Positions 1-7,911 of a stretch of DNA of 64,000 nt are shown one piece after another. The stretch is from CAZLMW01 sp964560875. GTDB lineage: Bacteria > Myxococcota_A > UBA9042. How positions within the stretch are numbered: the stretch's first letter is position 1; the number at the start of each line of letters is the position of its first letter. Both the position numbers and the translations under genes were made by a program. A model generated the notes under the pieces. The model saw only the letters and a list, made by a program, of their open reading frames with translations, searched no databases and was not told the DNA's origin. The DNA lies in contig CAZLMW010000030.1 in assembly GCA_964560875.1 (NCBI GenBank), forward strand, positions 1 to 64,000. The letters are read 5' to 3'.

Positions 1-129
1 CGCGAGGGTCCGCGGGTGCTGCCGCACTGCCGTTCGCTATCCCGGCCGGCCCGAGGGCGCACGTCGCCCTCCCCGAGCCCCAGGCCCGATTGGAAGTCGC
101 TGACTGAGCGATAGGCCGGGTCCGGGCCA

Positions 130-153
130 CCCGAACCCGAACCCGAACCCGAA
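130..153. repeat. hexanucleotide microsatellite, four copies of CCCGAA
   Basis: Four perfect head-to-tail CCCGAA units lie just past the stop codon of the decayed four-helix-bundle gene. The rest of the first 161 bases shows no gene. Simple repeats of this kind are slippage-prone. No function is apparent. Confidence 0.8.
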
Positions 154-161
154 CGGACACC

Positions 162-407
162 TCACGGGGTGCCGCTGTGCTTGCGGATGAGGCCGGTGAG
201 CATGGCCGCGACCTTGTCGGCCGCCGCCAGCAGCGCTTCCGCTTCGGCGGCAGGCAGCAGACCAAGCGCCGCGGCCAGCTCCACCGCCACCGCCGCCTCG
301 CACGCTTGGCCCCGCGCCTCGTTGAAGCGCTGCCGCTTCTCGCCTGCGTTGAGTCGGATCCTGCGTGAAGCCCCGCGAACTCCGATCGAACCTGGGCGGC
401 GGACCAA
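162..407 (-). pseudogene. four-helix-bundle (23S rRNA intervening-sequence type) protein, N-terminally truncated
   Basis: The 81-residue reading matches the second half of the small four-helix-bundle family first described from proteins encoded in 23S rRNA intervening sequences. A RLNAGEKRQRFNEARGQ segment corresponds to the family's 'LNIAEG...RF...A.GSA.E' helix, followed by an Ala/Leu-rich helix and a closing 'KVAAMLTGLIRK' helix. Family members are about 110-125 residues and begin with a helix and a 'RRAA.S...NIAEG' motif. Here that first part is missing, the only in-frame start is a TTG, and the next gene's stop lies 28 bases upstream. I read this as a 5'-truncated remnant. It could still be expressed as a short protein, but no ribosome binding site is visible. 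Function of the intact family is unknown. Confidence 0.5.
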
Positions 408-435
408 GGATGTGGGCGGTGAGGTTGTGGGCCAG

Positions 436-3400
436 TCAATTCATGGCGAAGGTTAGCGCGCCGTAGCCGCCCTTTCGCGCCAGCTTCGTGAGCTTGATTG
501 TGAGGTTGGTGCCCTTGGCGATCTGGGGAACCACCGTGTGTAGGTCGATCACAGTCGGCGGCACCGGCACCACGATCGGCTTGTCGAATCCGGGCAGCCC
601 CTTCTCGAAGATCTTGGCCATCAGCAGCCCGGTGGCCATGTCCCACGCGTTCTTGGCGCCCGCGAGCTGTTTGCTCAACCCGTAAAGCTCATGGAGCACG
701 AACGGTTTGGCGTCGGCCGTCGCGATGATGGCGTCCTGGCCCTTCTTGTCCTTGCCGAGCTTGAAGGTCAGCCCGGCGTCGAGGTGAACCGCGATATCGA
801 GCCGCACCAGGTCATCGCTGTAGACGTCGATGCTCGACTGCATGTCGCCGATTTGCAGGCGCACGCGCATCGGATCGTAGGTGGGAGGCGGTTTGCCCCC
901 GAGGTGAAACGCCGACACGTTCGGGCAGCCCTCGAGGATGGGCGGCAACAGCGGATCCAGTCGCACAGTCGCCGTTTCAAGCGGGATGATGGGCACGCCG
1001 GAGTCGCCGAGGCTGCCGGGCAGGATCTTGCCGGTCAGCGCGCCGCCATACCAAAGCGCGTAGAGCAGCTGGTTGAGCAAATCATCGTGCGCCGCGACCT
1101 GGATCCGCGCCTTCTTGTCGATATGAAACTGGTCGGGTGCAACGCCCACGCAGCCGGCCCTGGCGATGGCCCCCAACACCGAGTGCGGCACCTTCTTGGC
1201 CGTCGAAAAGCCCATATCGACCTTGGCGACCATGCCGTATTTGTGCAGCTCCAGGCTCTGCACGTGGCTGGCGAGCGTCACGGTGATCTTGGTGCCCTTC
1301 GCTTGACCGGGCAGCAGCGGATCAACCTCGAACGTGTCGTTGATGGCGAGCGCGGCGAAGATCTGGGCAAACGCGTCGGGCAGCGCCTTGGCGAGCTCCT
1401 TTTCGAGGCTCTGCTCGATGTCGGACTTGAAGCTGTTCAGGATCACGTTGACTATCGGGTTGAGCAGCCCGCCGAGCCCCGATAATGAAAACTTCATCCC
1501 GTCGATCTTGGCCTTGGTCCACGACGCCTTCGCGGTGACCTTGCCGTTGGCGACGCCGAGCTTGAGCCACGACGCAACCTCAATCTTCTTCGCCGTCATC
1601 GTGCCCTTGGTCGTAACACTGGTCTTGATCGGCCCGAGCTTGAGCTTGGTCTTGACCACGACGTCCGTGCTCATCCCCGCGAGCACCACGCGCACTTCCA
1701 GCCCCCCGTCGTGAGTGATGAGCTGCACCTTCGGTTTGGCCATCTGGAAGTTGGACAGCTTGATGTCGGCCCCCGCGCCGCCGGGTTGCGCCCCGATCAA
1801 GGCCGCGGGGTCGATGGATGCCGCGACGATTTCAATGATGGTGGCGATGTCGTCGGGTTTGTTGTGGTCGTGCACGCCGTCATCGAAGAAGTCCTGGCCC
1901 AAAAAGAGCTGCAGCGCGCCGGGCACGAGGTGGGCTTTGGGCGCCTTGGCGTCGGTCGGATAGAACTTGTCGCTGTAGTAGAAGCCACGCGTTGCGTGCG
2001 ACTGGATGCCGCCGAGATCTTTGACCACGGCTACGACCGGGTTGAGGCCGTGCTTGGCGCCGACCTGCAGGTACCAATCATCGGCCGCGTCGGGGAACGT
2101 CTTGATGCCGTTGACGTGCAGGTCCGCGACCCCAGAGCCCTCGTTGCCCTTGTCGTCTTTGTCGCCCGCTTTGCCCTTGAGCTGGATCGACGGTTTCAGG
2201 CTCAGCGTGCTGCCCCATGGCGGGTAGTCGATCGTGACCAGCGGTGGCGCGCCGTCGACCAGCACTTTCTGCACACTCTTGAGCGCGGTGTTGGCGACCG
2301 CGAACGCGACCATGTACACGCCGTCGTCGTTGAACTCGATGCGCTTGTCGGCGGCCTTGTCGGCGAGGACCTTGAACCCCTTGGCGGGCTTTTCGACCTT
2401 CATCGACACCGCGATGCCCTCGACCGTGTTGCCGAACTTGTCGCGCACGAGAGGCACGAATTTGACCTTGCTGTAGCGCTTGTAGACGCCCTTGTCGGGC
2501 ACCTTGGTGACGAGCAATTCGGCGGGCGGTCCGGCGATGACCGACAGCAGTGCGCCGTGGATTTCGAACAGCTTCCACGCGATCGTCTCGGGCACGCACT
2601 TGACGGCGTGTTTTCCGGCAACTGTGGTCGTCACGTACAGCTTCTTGAGCGTTAGCTTGTCGCTGTGGGCGATGGAAAACGGGAAGTTCGCGATGGGATT
2701 GCCCCAGTCGTCGGTCGCCTTGCAGGTGATCTCGGACGCGTGACCGGCTTCAGCCTCTTTGGGCGAAAGGGTCGTGTAGAGGTGCTTGGGCGGCGCGGCC
2801 TGTACCTCGACAACAGCGGGTGTCGTGTCGACGTGCCCGCCGGATGAACATGCGAAGACGAGCTTGCGCGCGCGTTTGACCGTGAACGCAACGCCCGCCT
2901 CGGGTTTGGGGGCGGACGCTGAATCGACGGATGCGGACGTCGTGACCTTCCAGCCGCTGGTGACGGTGTTGCCGTATGCGTCCGTGCCGGCGCAGGAGAC
3001 GCGGAGCTCGGTGCCGGCATCAACGACGGTGGCGGGCTTGTCGGTTGCGACGACGCGGACGTCCGTTTGCGGTGCGATGGACGGCCCGGGGACGACTGTG
3101 ATGGTCGCGGGCGTTGTGTCCTGCAAGCCACCGGCGGGCAGCACGCACCTCAGCTTGTAGACGCCGGGCTTGGTGAATGTGATGGCGCGGCCGCTGATAT
3201 TCGCGACGGGTGCCGGACCCTCGCCCACGACCACGGTGGCAGGACCCGGCAGCGAGATCTCCTGACCGAGCGCGCCGCTCACCTCCGGACTGCTAGAGTC
3301 GGATCTGGGAGCCAGGTGCGACCCGGGCTTGCGCACGAACAGCCGGCAATCAACTTTGAACGGCACACCGACCCGGGCTTCTTCGCCGCGGGTATCGGTC

Positions 3401-3540
3401 TCCAGGATGGTCTCTTGGCCGACAAGGTCTTGGGAGTCTTTGCCGACGTCATCACCACCGCAGCCGGCCGCAAAGACCAGCGCGCAGGTCACCACCGAAA
3501 TCGCGCAAACGATCGCTTTGTGGGGTGAATGAACGGGCAA
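436..3540 (-). CDS. large lipoprotein with invasin-type Ig-like repeats
   Basis: Predicted surface or periplasmic lipoprotein of about 1034 residues. A short basic N-terminus, a hydrophobic stretch and the lipobox FAAGC end at Cys27. An acidic linker follows. Three N-terminal modules carry the Big_1-like signature (DAYGNTV near residue 190, DDWGNPI near 280, DKFGNTV near 370), mostly with paired cysteines, and are typical of extracellular Ig-like folds. A further Ig-like segment with a Gly/Asp-rich loop follows near residues 440-510. The C-terminal half (about 560-1030) has no family I recognise. Its amphipathic stretch 'NSFKSDIEQSLEKELAKAL' faintly recalls TULIP/BPI lipid-binding folds, which is inference only. 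No ATG is available. I chose the TTG preceded by GAGG at five bases, while a TTG 15 bases further upstream is the alternative. Role unknown, perhaps adhesion or lipid handling at the cell surface. Confidence 0.8.
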   Translation of the reverse strand: MPVHSPHKAIVCAISVVTCALVFAAGCGGDDVGKDSQDLVGQETILETDTRGEEARVGVPFKVDCRLFVRKPGSHLAPRSDSSSPEVSGALGQEISLPGPATVVVGEGPAPVANISGRAITFTKPGVYKLRCVLPAGGLQDTTPATITVVPGPSIAPQTDVRVVATDKPATVVDAGTELRVSCAGTDAYGNTVTSGWKVTTSASVDSASAPKPEAGVAFTVKRARKLVFACSSGGHVDTTPAVVEVQAAPPKHLYTTLSPKEAEAGHASEITCKATDDWGNPIANFPFSIAHSDKLTLKKLYVTTTVAGKHAVKCVPETIAWKLFEIHGALLSVIAGPPAELLVTKVPDKGVYKRYSKVKFVPLVRDKFGNTVEGIAVSMKVEKPAKGFKVLADKAADKRIEFNDDGVYMVAFAVANTALKSVQKVLVDGAPPLVTIDYPPWGSTLSLKPSIQLKGKAGDKDDKGNEGSGVADLHVNGIKTFPDAADDWYLQVGAKHGLNPVVAVVKDLGGIQSHATRGFYYSDKFYPTDAKAPKAHLVPGALQLFLGQDFFDDGVHDHNKPDDIATIIEIVAASIDPAALIGAQPGGAGADIKLSNFQMAKPKVQLITHDGGLEVRVVLAGMSTDVVVKTKLKLGPIKTSVTTKGTMTAKKIEVASWLKLGVANGKVTAKASWTKAKIDGMKFSLSGLGGLLNPIVNVILNSFKSDIEQSLEKELAKALPDAFAQIFAALAINDTFEVDPLLPGQAKGTKITVTLASHVQSLELHKYGMVAKVDMGFSTAKKVPHSVLGAIARAGCVGVAPDQFHIDKKARIQVAAHDDLLNQLLYALWYGGALTGKILPGSLGDSGVPIIPLETATVRLDPLLPPILEGCPNVSAFHLGGKPPPTYDPMRVRLQIGDMQSSIDVYSDDLVRLDIAVHLDAGLTFKLGKDKKGQDAIIATADAKPFVLHELYGLSKQLAGAKNAWDMATGLLMAKIFEKGLPGFDKPIVVPVPPTVIDLHTVVPQIAKGTNLTIKLTKLARKGGYGALTFAMN

Positions 3541-3567
3541 TGTGCCCTCAATCAACGCGGCGGCGCG

Positions 3568-4218
3568 TCAACTACCCGCGCGTGAAAGCTGCGGCGTGTC
3601 GGCCGTGGGCGCGGTCTCGTGCTTTCGTTGCGCGAACGTGCAGACGGTCTTGTTGAGGTTGACGATCGGCGCCTTGGATTCGTTGTCCAGGATGCGCATC
3701 GCGAGTTGGTTGATGGCGTCTTTGACGTGGTCGGGCGTGGTCTGCCCCGCGGTCTCACCGTCGTAGGTGTAGAACTCCCAGTGGTCGGTCTCCGCGATGG
3801 CTTTGGCGTTGCCGGCCACAGCTCGGAAGATCTCGATCTCCAGCGGGTTGCCGGTGCTCACATCAACGAGCTCAACGCGCAGATGGCTGTCGGGTTGGCG
3901 CGCGATCTTGCCGAGCTTCCACTTATCCTCCATCACCATGCCCATCGTCATCGGCTCAAAGAGCTCGCGAGGGCTGGCGACGCGCTTGTCATCTTGGTTG
4001 CGGTGCCGTTTCCTGCGCCCGCCGCACGAACCGCCGCCTCGTCCTGCGAGCGGATCGGCCGGCTCAAGCGCCTCGCAGGCCGCCAGCACGGAGAGCGCCG
4101 CCGCGCCGGCGCCCAACTTCAGCACCCCGCCAAGGAATCCACGACGATCCACAGCCGCGCCATTTTCCGGTGCGATCTCATGGTACGTGAGCGTCTTCTC
4201 GTTGGATTTGAGCGTCAT
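3568..4218 (-). CDS. Tat-type lipoprotein of unknown function
   Basis: The 216-residue protein starts at an ATG preceded by GGAGG five bases upstream. A longer reading begins 54 bases upstream but lacks this site. The twin-arginine motif DRRGFL (Arg25-Arg26) precedes a hydrophobic segment ending in the lipobox LAAC (Cys48), so it is probably exported folded and lipidated. Residues 55-72 are Gly- and Arg/Lys-rich (GGGSCGGRRKRHR). The rest (about 75-190) is a soluble domain with 'MVMEDKWKLGKI' and 'FRAVAGNAKAIAETDHWEFYTYDG', not recognised as a known family. It lies 27 bases upstream of the large Ig-repeat lipoprotein on the same strand, so the two may be cotranscribed. Tat export of an apparent non-enzyme is unusual and may indicate a bound cofactor. 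Confidence 0.75.
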   Translation of the reverse strand: MTLKSNEKTLTYHEIAPENGAAVDRRGFLGGVLKLGAGAAALSVLAACEALEPADPLAGRGGGSCGGRRKRHRNQDDKRVASPRELFEPMTMGMVMEDKWKLGKIARQPDSHLRVELVDVSTGNPLEIEIFRAVAGNAKAIAETDHWEFYTYDGETAGQTTPDHVKDAINQLAMRILDNESKAPIVNLNKTVCTFAQRKHETAPTADTPQLSRAGS

Positions 4219-4299
4219 CGGCGCCTCCGTTGCTGCGTCCCGGCACGATACCGCCTTCAAATGCGGCATCAAAGCAAAAACAGGGGTGGCCCAGCGGCC

Positions 4300-4603
4300 A
4301 AGGGTTTGTCTTGGCGGACGCCGCTTCGAACAAATGGGGTTGTCTTGGCAGACGGCGCCTGGATCAAATGGGTCGTCTTGGCAGACGGCGCTTGGAACAA
4401 ATGGGNNNNNNNNNNNNNNNNNNNNNNNNNNNNNNNNNNNNNNNNNNNNNNNNNNNNNNNNNNNNNNNNNNNNNNNNNNNNNNNNNNNNNNNNNNNNNNN
4501 NNNNNATCGTCTTGGCAGACGGGGCCTGGAACAAATGGGATCGTCTTGGCAGACGGGGCCTGGAACAAATGGGATCGTCTTGGCAGACGGGGCCCCGGAT
4601 CAA
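4300..4603. repeat. 34-bp tandem repeat array interrupted by an assembly gap
   Basis: Six near-identical units of 33-35 bases are visible, three left of the gap (starting 4300, 4334, 4368) and three right of it (ending 4603), plus a five-base stub at 4401-4405. Units join directly with no spacers. Each contains the small dyad GTCT-TGGC-AGAC and ends with a GGAACAA or GGATCAA segment. Units nearest the gap are the most alike and the outermost copies diverge, as expected for an array expanding by unequal exchange. The true copy number is unknown because the gap falls inside the array. It lies upstream of the Tat-type lipoprotein gene. Open reading frames crossing it exist in several frames and look fortuitous. 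Confidence 0.85.
4406..4505. other. assembly gap, 100 N
   Basis: Exactly 100 undetermined bases, the conventional size for a gap of unknown length. It sits within the 34-bp array, which would explain why assembly failed here. Confidence 0.99.
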
Positions 4604-4722
4604 AGGGGAAAGGACCCAACAGGGGAAGGCATTTTATGATCTGCGTGGCACCCGTCGGTTGCCGCCCTGGCGTCTTCGGCAGATGACAGACTGCCTTCCC
4701 CTGACCGGTCCTTCCCCCTTTG
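4601..4722. repeat. long imperfect inverted repeat (hairpin or MITE-like element)
   Basis: Left arm 4601-4644 and right arm 4679-4722 are imperfect reverse complements over about 44 bases, with shared blocks CAAAGGGG, AAGGACC, CAGGGGAAGGCA and ATCTGC. The 34-base loop contains a smaller dyad, GGCA...TGCC. The left arm begins exactly where the 34-bp array ends. The loop and right arm include GTCTTCGGCAGATGACAGAC, which resembles the GTCTTGGCAGAC core of the array unit. It could be a small mobile element, a structured RNA or a cruciform that seeds the array. No transposase is nearby. Confidence 0.6.
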
Positions 4723-4836
4723 GAACCCCCATCCCCGCTTACCCCAACCGCCTGTTTTTGTGATGAATTACGCATGACGTCGAGCAAAGTGTCCGGCGGT
4801 GAAATCGCGTCTGCAGTTGGAACAGCAGTTGAAATC

Positions 4837-4859
4837 GGGGTCTGACCCTTACATATTAC
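4837..4859 (+). repeat. single copy of a REP-like motif (GGGGTCTGACCC...)
   Basis: This 23-base motif differs by one base from the right arm, read in reverse complement, of the paired element near 10.3 kb. Its core GGGTCTGACCC is itself nearly palindromic. No partner arm was seen within the next 100 bases, so this looks like a solitary REP-type unit. Confidence 0.6.
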
Positions 4860-4864
4860 ACATT

Positions 4865-5191
4865 TTAGTCGTGTGAGATGACCACGCTGGGCCGCGTGAC
4901 CTTTCCGAATTGGGCGTACCGCAGGCGAGCTGCGGTCGGGTCGTCGACGTGCACGCCAGCGGCGCAGGAGGTGCTGCCCTTGATCTCCAGGTGCAAGTCG
5001 TCGCCGCTGTGCGTGGAGTGGGAGGCGTTGCTGGCAAGCATGTGCCCGTACAGGACGGCGCAGGAGTTGCTGGCCTTCTTCAGCCACGGCACCGCTGCGC
5101 TGGAGGACACGACCATCGCTCGCCACGCAACACGGGTCGGGCATGCCATCGACCACAAGTGGCTCTGGAAGACACCGGCGCCGACCGGCAT
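4865..5191 (-). CDS. hypothetical short ORF, possibly a fragment
   Basis: A 108-residue reading whose latter part, 'SGDDLHLEIKGSTSCAAGVH' followed by 'DDPTAARLRYAQFGKVTR', has a plausible globular composition with two cysteines. There is no signal peptide and no clear ribosome binding site, and the frame stays open a further ten or so codons upstream before a stop. It may be the C-terminal remnant of a secreted protein. It lies between a REP-like motif and the divergent ATPase gene in a repeat-rich stretch. I do not recognise a family, and it may not be expressed. Confidence 0.25.
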   Translation of the reverse strand: MPVGAGVFQSHLWSMACPTRVAWRAMVVSSSAAVPWLKKASNSCAVLYGHMLASNASHSTHSGDDLHLEIKGSTSCAAGVHVDDPTAARLRYAQFGKVTRPSVVISHD

Positions 5192-5291
5192 CGGGAAGCG
5201 GGTTGTGAAGCCAAGCGGCGCGTATCTGTTAGCGACCGCTCAGCGACAAATTGTTAATCATAGTTTGCATTCTATCGCCTTTTGTCATAAG

Positions 5292-5302
5292 CATAAATTA
5301 TG
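5292..5302. promoter_or_regulatory. palindrome overlapping the ATPase gene start codon
   Basis: CATAA-A-TTATG is a perfect 11-base palindrome covering the ATG of the ATPase gene. The preceding 70 bases are strikingly AT-rich for this genome, and no clear ribosome binding site is present. Because the encoded protein has a winged-helix-like region, self-binding here is conceivable, but that is inference. No convincing -35/-10 pair could be assigned. Confidence 0.3.
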
Positions 5303-6616
5303 ATTCTATCCGACTGGGAAATCCGAGCAGTCGTCTCACAGCACACGGCACGTGCGAAGGCGCACGCTGCGATCGCTTTCGACCGTCCTGTTCTGGGCGA
5401 GGTTCTCGCAGCGTGCGAGCTCAACGACTCGCGTGCGGTCGTCGTCCATGGCCCTCGTCGAGTCGGCAAAACATGGCTAATACAGAGCGCCATGGTGCGG
5501 GTCGGTCACGCCGGACTAGCGACTTGGTATTGCGATTTCACTGACCCTCGCCTCGGCGAAACGACGATGCGAGCCGTCATCGACGCGCTTGGAATCGAAC
5601 CTGGAGACCGCAGCCATCGTCTTTTTTTGGATGAAATCCACTTTGTAGAGGACTGGGCACGCGAACTCGCAGCGTTGGTCAACGAAGATCGTGCGCAGCT
5701 CATCATCGCCGACTCAGCCGCGTCGATGTTGCAGCACGGTCTGGCGGTGGCTGCGTTAGACCGCATCGTGACCATCACCGTAGCCCCACTGGGTTTCTCC
5801 GAGGTCGCATCATTGGCCGGCGCGGCGGACGCGCCGCGCTCACTACATGCTTGGACCGAGTTGCAGGACAGGTACCTGATCTTCGGCGGCTTCCCGATTG
5901 CCGCGCCGTTGGCTCGCAGCGATCCATACGAAGCGCATCGACTGCTCCGACACATGGTTCAGCAGACGGTCGACAAGGACATTGGGCCTTTGCTCGGACT
6001 CAGGAATCCACAGGACTTGGCGACCCTTGCGCTGGCGTTGGTCAGCCGATCGCGCGACCAGTGGAGTTGGAAGCGGTTCGAAGAGACTGCAGGCGTAAGC
6101 GGACCCACCGTGAAGAAGTGGTGGCGACCATTGCAGCGGAGTGGGCTGCTGCACGTACTCCGCGCGCATCGGTCCGACCCGTCGGCCAGCCATCGAGTGT
6201 CCCCAAAGGTGTACGCTTGCGATCCAGGTCTCGTCGCGGCCTGCACCCCGACGACGGATTGGTTGGCGGACACAACTATCCGTGGCCGCCTGTTTGAGAC
6301 GGCGGTAGCGAACGCGCTTGTGCGCATGGCACAGCGACTGAACATGACGTTATCGTTCTACCAGCCGAGCAAGAACAGCAAGAAGCAGGGCGAATGTGAC
6401 TTCCTTCTGAAGCGAGGCGACGACAAGTGGCTTGTTGAGGTCACGGCATCTGACTCCGCCTCCGGCAAGGTCGGCACTCTCGCCAAGCTCCGACACGAAT
6501 TGAACGCAAAGGGAGCGGTCGTGGTTTGCGACGCTGGTCGTTCTTCGAGGCAACACGGAGTGCGCGTCGAACCGCTCTGGCGATTCCTTAGCGATCCGGA
6601 TGAGGCCCTCAGATGA
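5300..6616 (+). CDS. AAA_14/DUF4143-type ATPase with PD-(D/E)XK-like C-terminus
   Basis: A 438-residue protein with the layout of AAA_14-DUF4143 ATPases. Walker A GPRRVGKT is at residues 51-58, Walker B LFLDE near 107-111, and a sensor-like 'IIADSAASML' follows. The middle (about 245-320) has the winged-helix-like 'FEETAGVSGPTVKKWWRPLQ' and 'SPKVYACDPGL' typical of DUF4143. The C-terminus has 'ECDFLLKRGDDKWLVEVTAS', matching the E-x-D...E-V core of PD-(D/E)XK nuclease-like folds, with the usual final lysine replaced by threonine, so cleavage activity is uncertain. The last four bases overlap the next gene (ATGA), so the two are translationally coupled. Families of this type are widespread, poorly understood and often found in accessory regions. 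A role in defence or as a regulatory ATPase is inference. Confidence 0.85.
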   Translation: MILSDWEIRAVVSQHTARAKAHAAIAFDRPVLGEVLAACELNDSRAVVVHGPRRVGKTWLIQSAMVRVGHAGLATWYCDFTDPRLGETTMRAVIDALGIEPGDRSHRLFLDEIHFVEDWARELAALVNEDRAQLIIADSAASMLQHGLAVAALDRIVTITVAPLGFSEVASLAGAADAPRSLHAWTELQDRYLIFGGFPIAAPLARSDPYEAHRLLRHMVQQTVDKDIGPLLGLRNPQDLATLALALVSRSRDQWSWKRFEETAGVSGPTVKKWWRPLQRSGLLHVLRAHRSDPSASHRVSPKVYACDPGLVAACTPTTDWLADTTIRGRLFETAVANALVRMAQRLNMTLSFYQPSKNSKKQGECDFLLKRGDDKWLVEVTASDSASGKVGTLAKLRHELNAKGAVVVCDAGRSSRQHGVRVEPLWRFLSDPDEALR

Positions 6617-7773
6617 CAGAACGTCCTGCGTGGCTCGGACGCCAAGAGAGCATCAGTCTGGAATACAAACGGGCCGAGGTGCTTCGACGGCCAGAGCGAG
6701 TGGCCCGCCCGGTCGTCGGCATGCTCAACGCCAGCGGGGGCACCGTTGTTATCGGGGTGGACGATGAGGGGCGACCGGTAGGAATAGATGAATCACAGCC
6801 TGCTGCTGATCGACTCCATGGAGCGCTGCTTGATCGGATCGAGCCAAGACCGCTAGGCGCGATTGAAGTGGTCCAAAGAACCGTGATGGGAGTCGAGGTT
6901 CTAGAAGTCAACGTTGACGCGCCGAAGGACCGGCTGTTCGCCGAAAGGCGAAACCAGATGCTCGGGTTCTGGTATCGCGCCGGCTCATCTGTTCTGCCAA
7001 TGACCATGACAGAGGTTACAAACCGCATCCAGGGCAAGGCTGACCGCCAGAACGCTCATCTTGCGAGAGTAAAGGTCTGGCGAGACGACTTGAATGGGGT
7101 GATCGAGGGATCAAATCGCAGGCTTGCGATCAGTTTCCTTCCGCACAGCGCAACTCGGCGCACTGAATCGCAGCAGGTGAATGTAGTGAAACAGTGGCGC
7201 CACCTTCCGGCAGAGGAGTCGAGCCGCCGAAACGGCTTTGGCCTCGGTCTGGTTCAGCGGCATTCTGAGCAGAAATACGTCAACAAGTCGCTGACAGTCA
7301 CCGAGGCCGGCGACTATCGCGGGGCGGTCCTTCACTCGGACGGTCGTTTCACGGCTTGGTTCGGTGAAAGCCTCCTCCAGTATGGGGCCTTGGGTGGACG
7401 ACCGACCCAAACGGTCAACACATGGGTGTTGCTGGAGGGGGTGGCAACCGCCGCACGCTTCATGCGACTAATCATTGACGAGTGGCCGGCGCCAACAATC
7501 CTCGAGTGGGCGTTGCTGCTGCGACTGCCTAAGGGGGAAAAAATCCTGGCCGCGCTGCCCGGTAGTATCGGGTGGGATGCCGGCTGGTTCGGGCGACGCG
7601 AGTTCGACGGTGGCTTGATTCACTTGGTTGGCGAAACGACCGCGGAAGACCTCCGGTCAGGGGACATCGTTGCGTATCGGATGCTGCGAAGCCTCTGGGG
7701 TGAGTTGGAGTTCAGTGGCGACCTGCCTTTGTGGGACGAGCACAAGTCGAGATTCATGTTTCCCACCGGGTAA
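6613..7773 (+). CDS. AlbA_2 (Schlafen-like) domain protein
   Basis: The 386-residue protein begins with an AlbA_2-type domain, the putative nucleic-acid-binding module also called the divergent AAA-4 or Schlafen domain. Key segments are ESISLEYKRAE at 12-22, 'RVARPVVGMLNASGGTVVIG' ending at residue 48, then 'VDDEGRPVGID' and a closing 'GFWYRAGSSVLPM'. Residues from about 140 to the end form a second domain with several Trp residues ('GSIGWDAGWFGRREFDGG'), not recognised. It overlaps the upstream ATPase gene by four bases, so the two probably form a functional pair. In bacteria AlbA_2 domains occur in transcription regulators and in several antiphage proteins. Which applies here cannot be told from sequence alone. 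Confidence 0.75.
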   Translation: MTERPAWLGRQESISLEYKRAEVLRRPERVARPVVGMLNASGGTVVIGVDDEGRPVGIDESQPAADRLHGALLDRIEPRPLGAIEVVQRTVMGVEVLEVNVDAPKDRLFAERRNQMLGFWYRAGSSVLPMTMTEVTNRIQGKADRQNAHLARVKVWRDDLNGVIEGSNRRLAISFLPHSATRRTESQQVNVVKQWRHLPAEESSRRNGFGLGLVQRHSEQKYVNKSLTVTEAGDYRGAVLHSDGRFTAWFGESLLQYGALGGRPTQTVNTWVLLEGVATAARFMRLIIDEWPAPTILEWALLLRLPKGEKILAALPGSIGWDAGWFGRREFDGGLIHLVGETTAEDLRSGDIVAYRMLRSLWGELEFSGDLPLWDEHKSRFMFPTG

Positions 7774-7775
7774 CT

Positions 7776-7806
7776 CGCCGGCCGGCTCCGCGGCTTCAGG
7801 CCGGCG
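7776..7806 (+). terminator. GC-rich stem-loop after the ATPase/AlbA_2 pair
   Basis: A perfect 8-base stem, CGCCGGCC paired with GGCCGGCG around a 15-base loop, begins three bases after the AlbA_2 stop codon. No run of T follows, so intrinsic termination is uncertain. It may instead protect the transcript end. The next gene faces the opposite way. Confidence 0.4.
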
Positions 7807-7911
7807 CTGACCTCCAAGACCCTGCGCCTGCTTCGCCTCGCCCCCGACCTGCAAGGTAGTCTGTGTCGCTGACCGACTCAATCGACACGGACTGTTCTCG
7901 AACGGGCCCGG

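Noticed and set aside
4300..4603. CRISPR array
   Set aside because: Units are joined directly with no variable spacers, and no cas gene is nearby.
3619..4763. Open frames running through the N gap
   Set aside because: They exist in several frames only because the repeat unit and undetermined bases lack stops. No coding signature is present.
7807..7911. Short reading 'SKTLRLLRLAPDLQ' as a recombinase remnant
   Set aside because: Only about 20 codons are open, and the similarity to recombinase C-termini is too slight to support.
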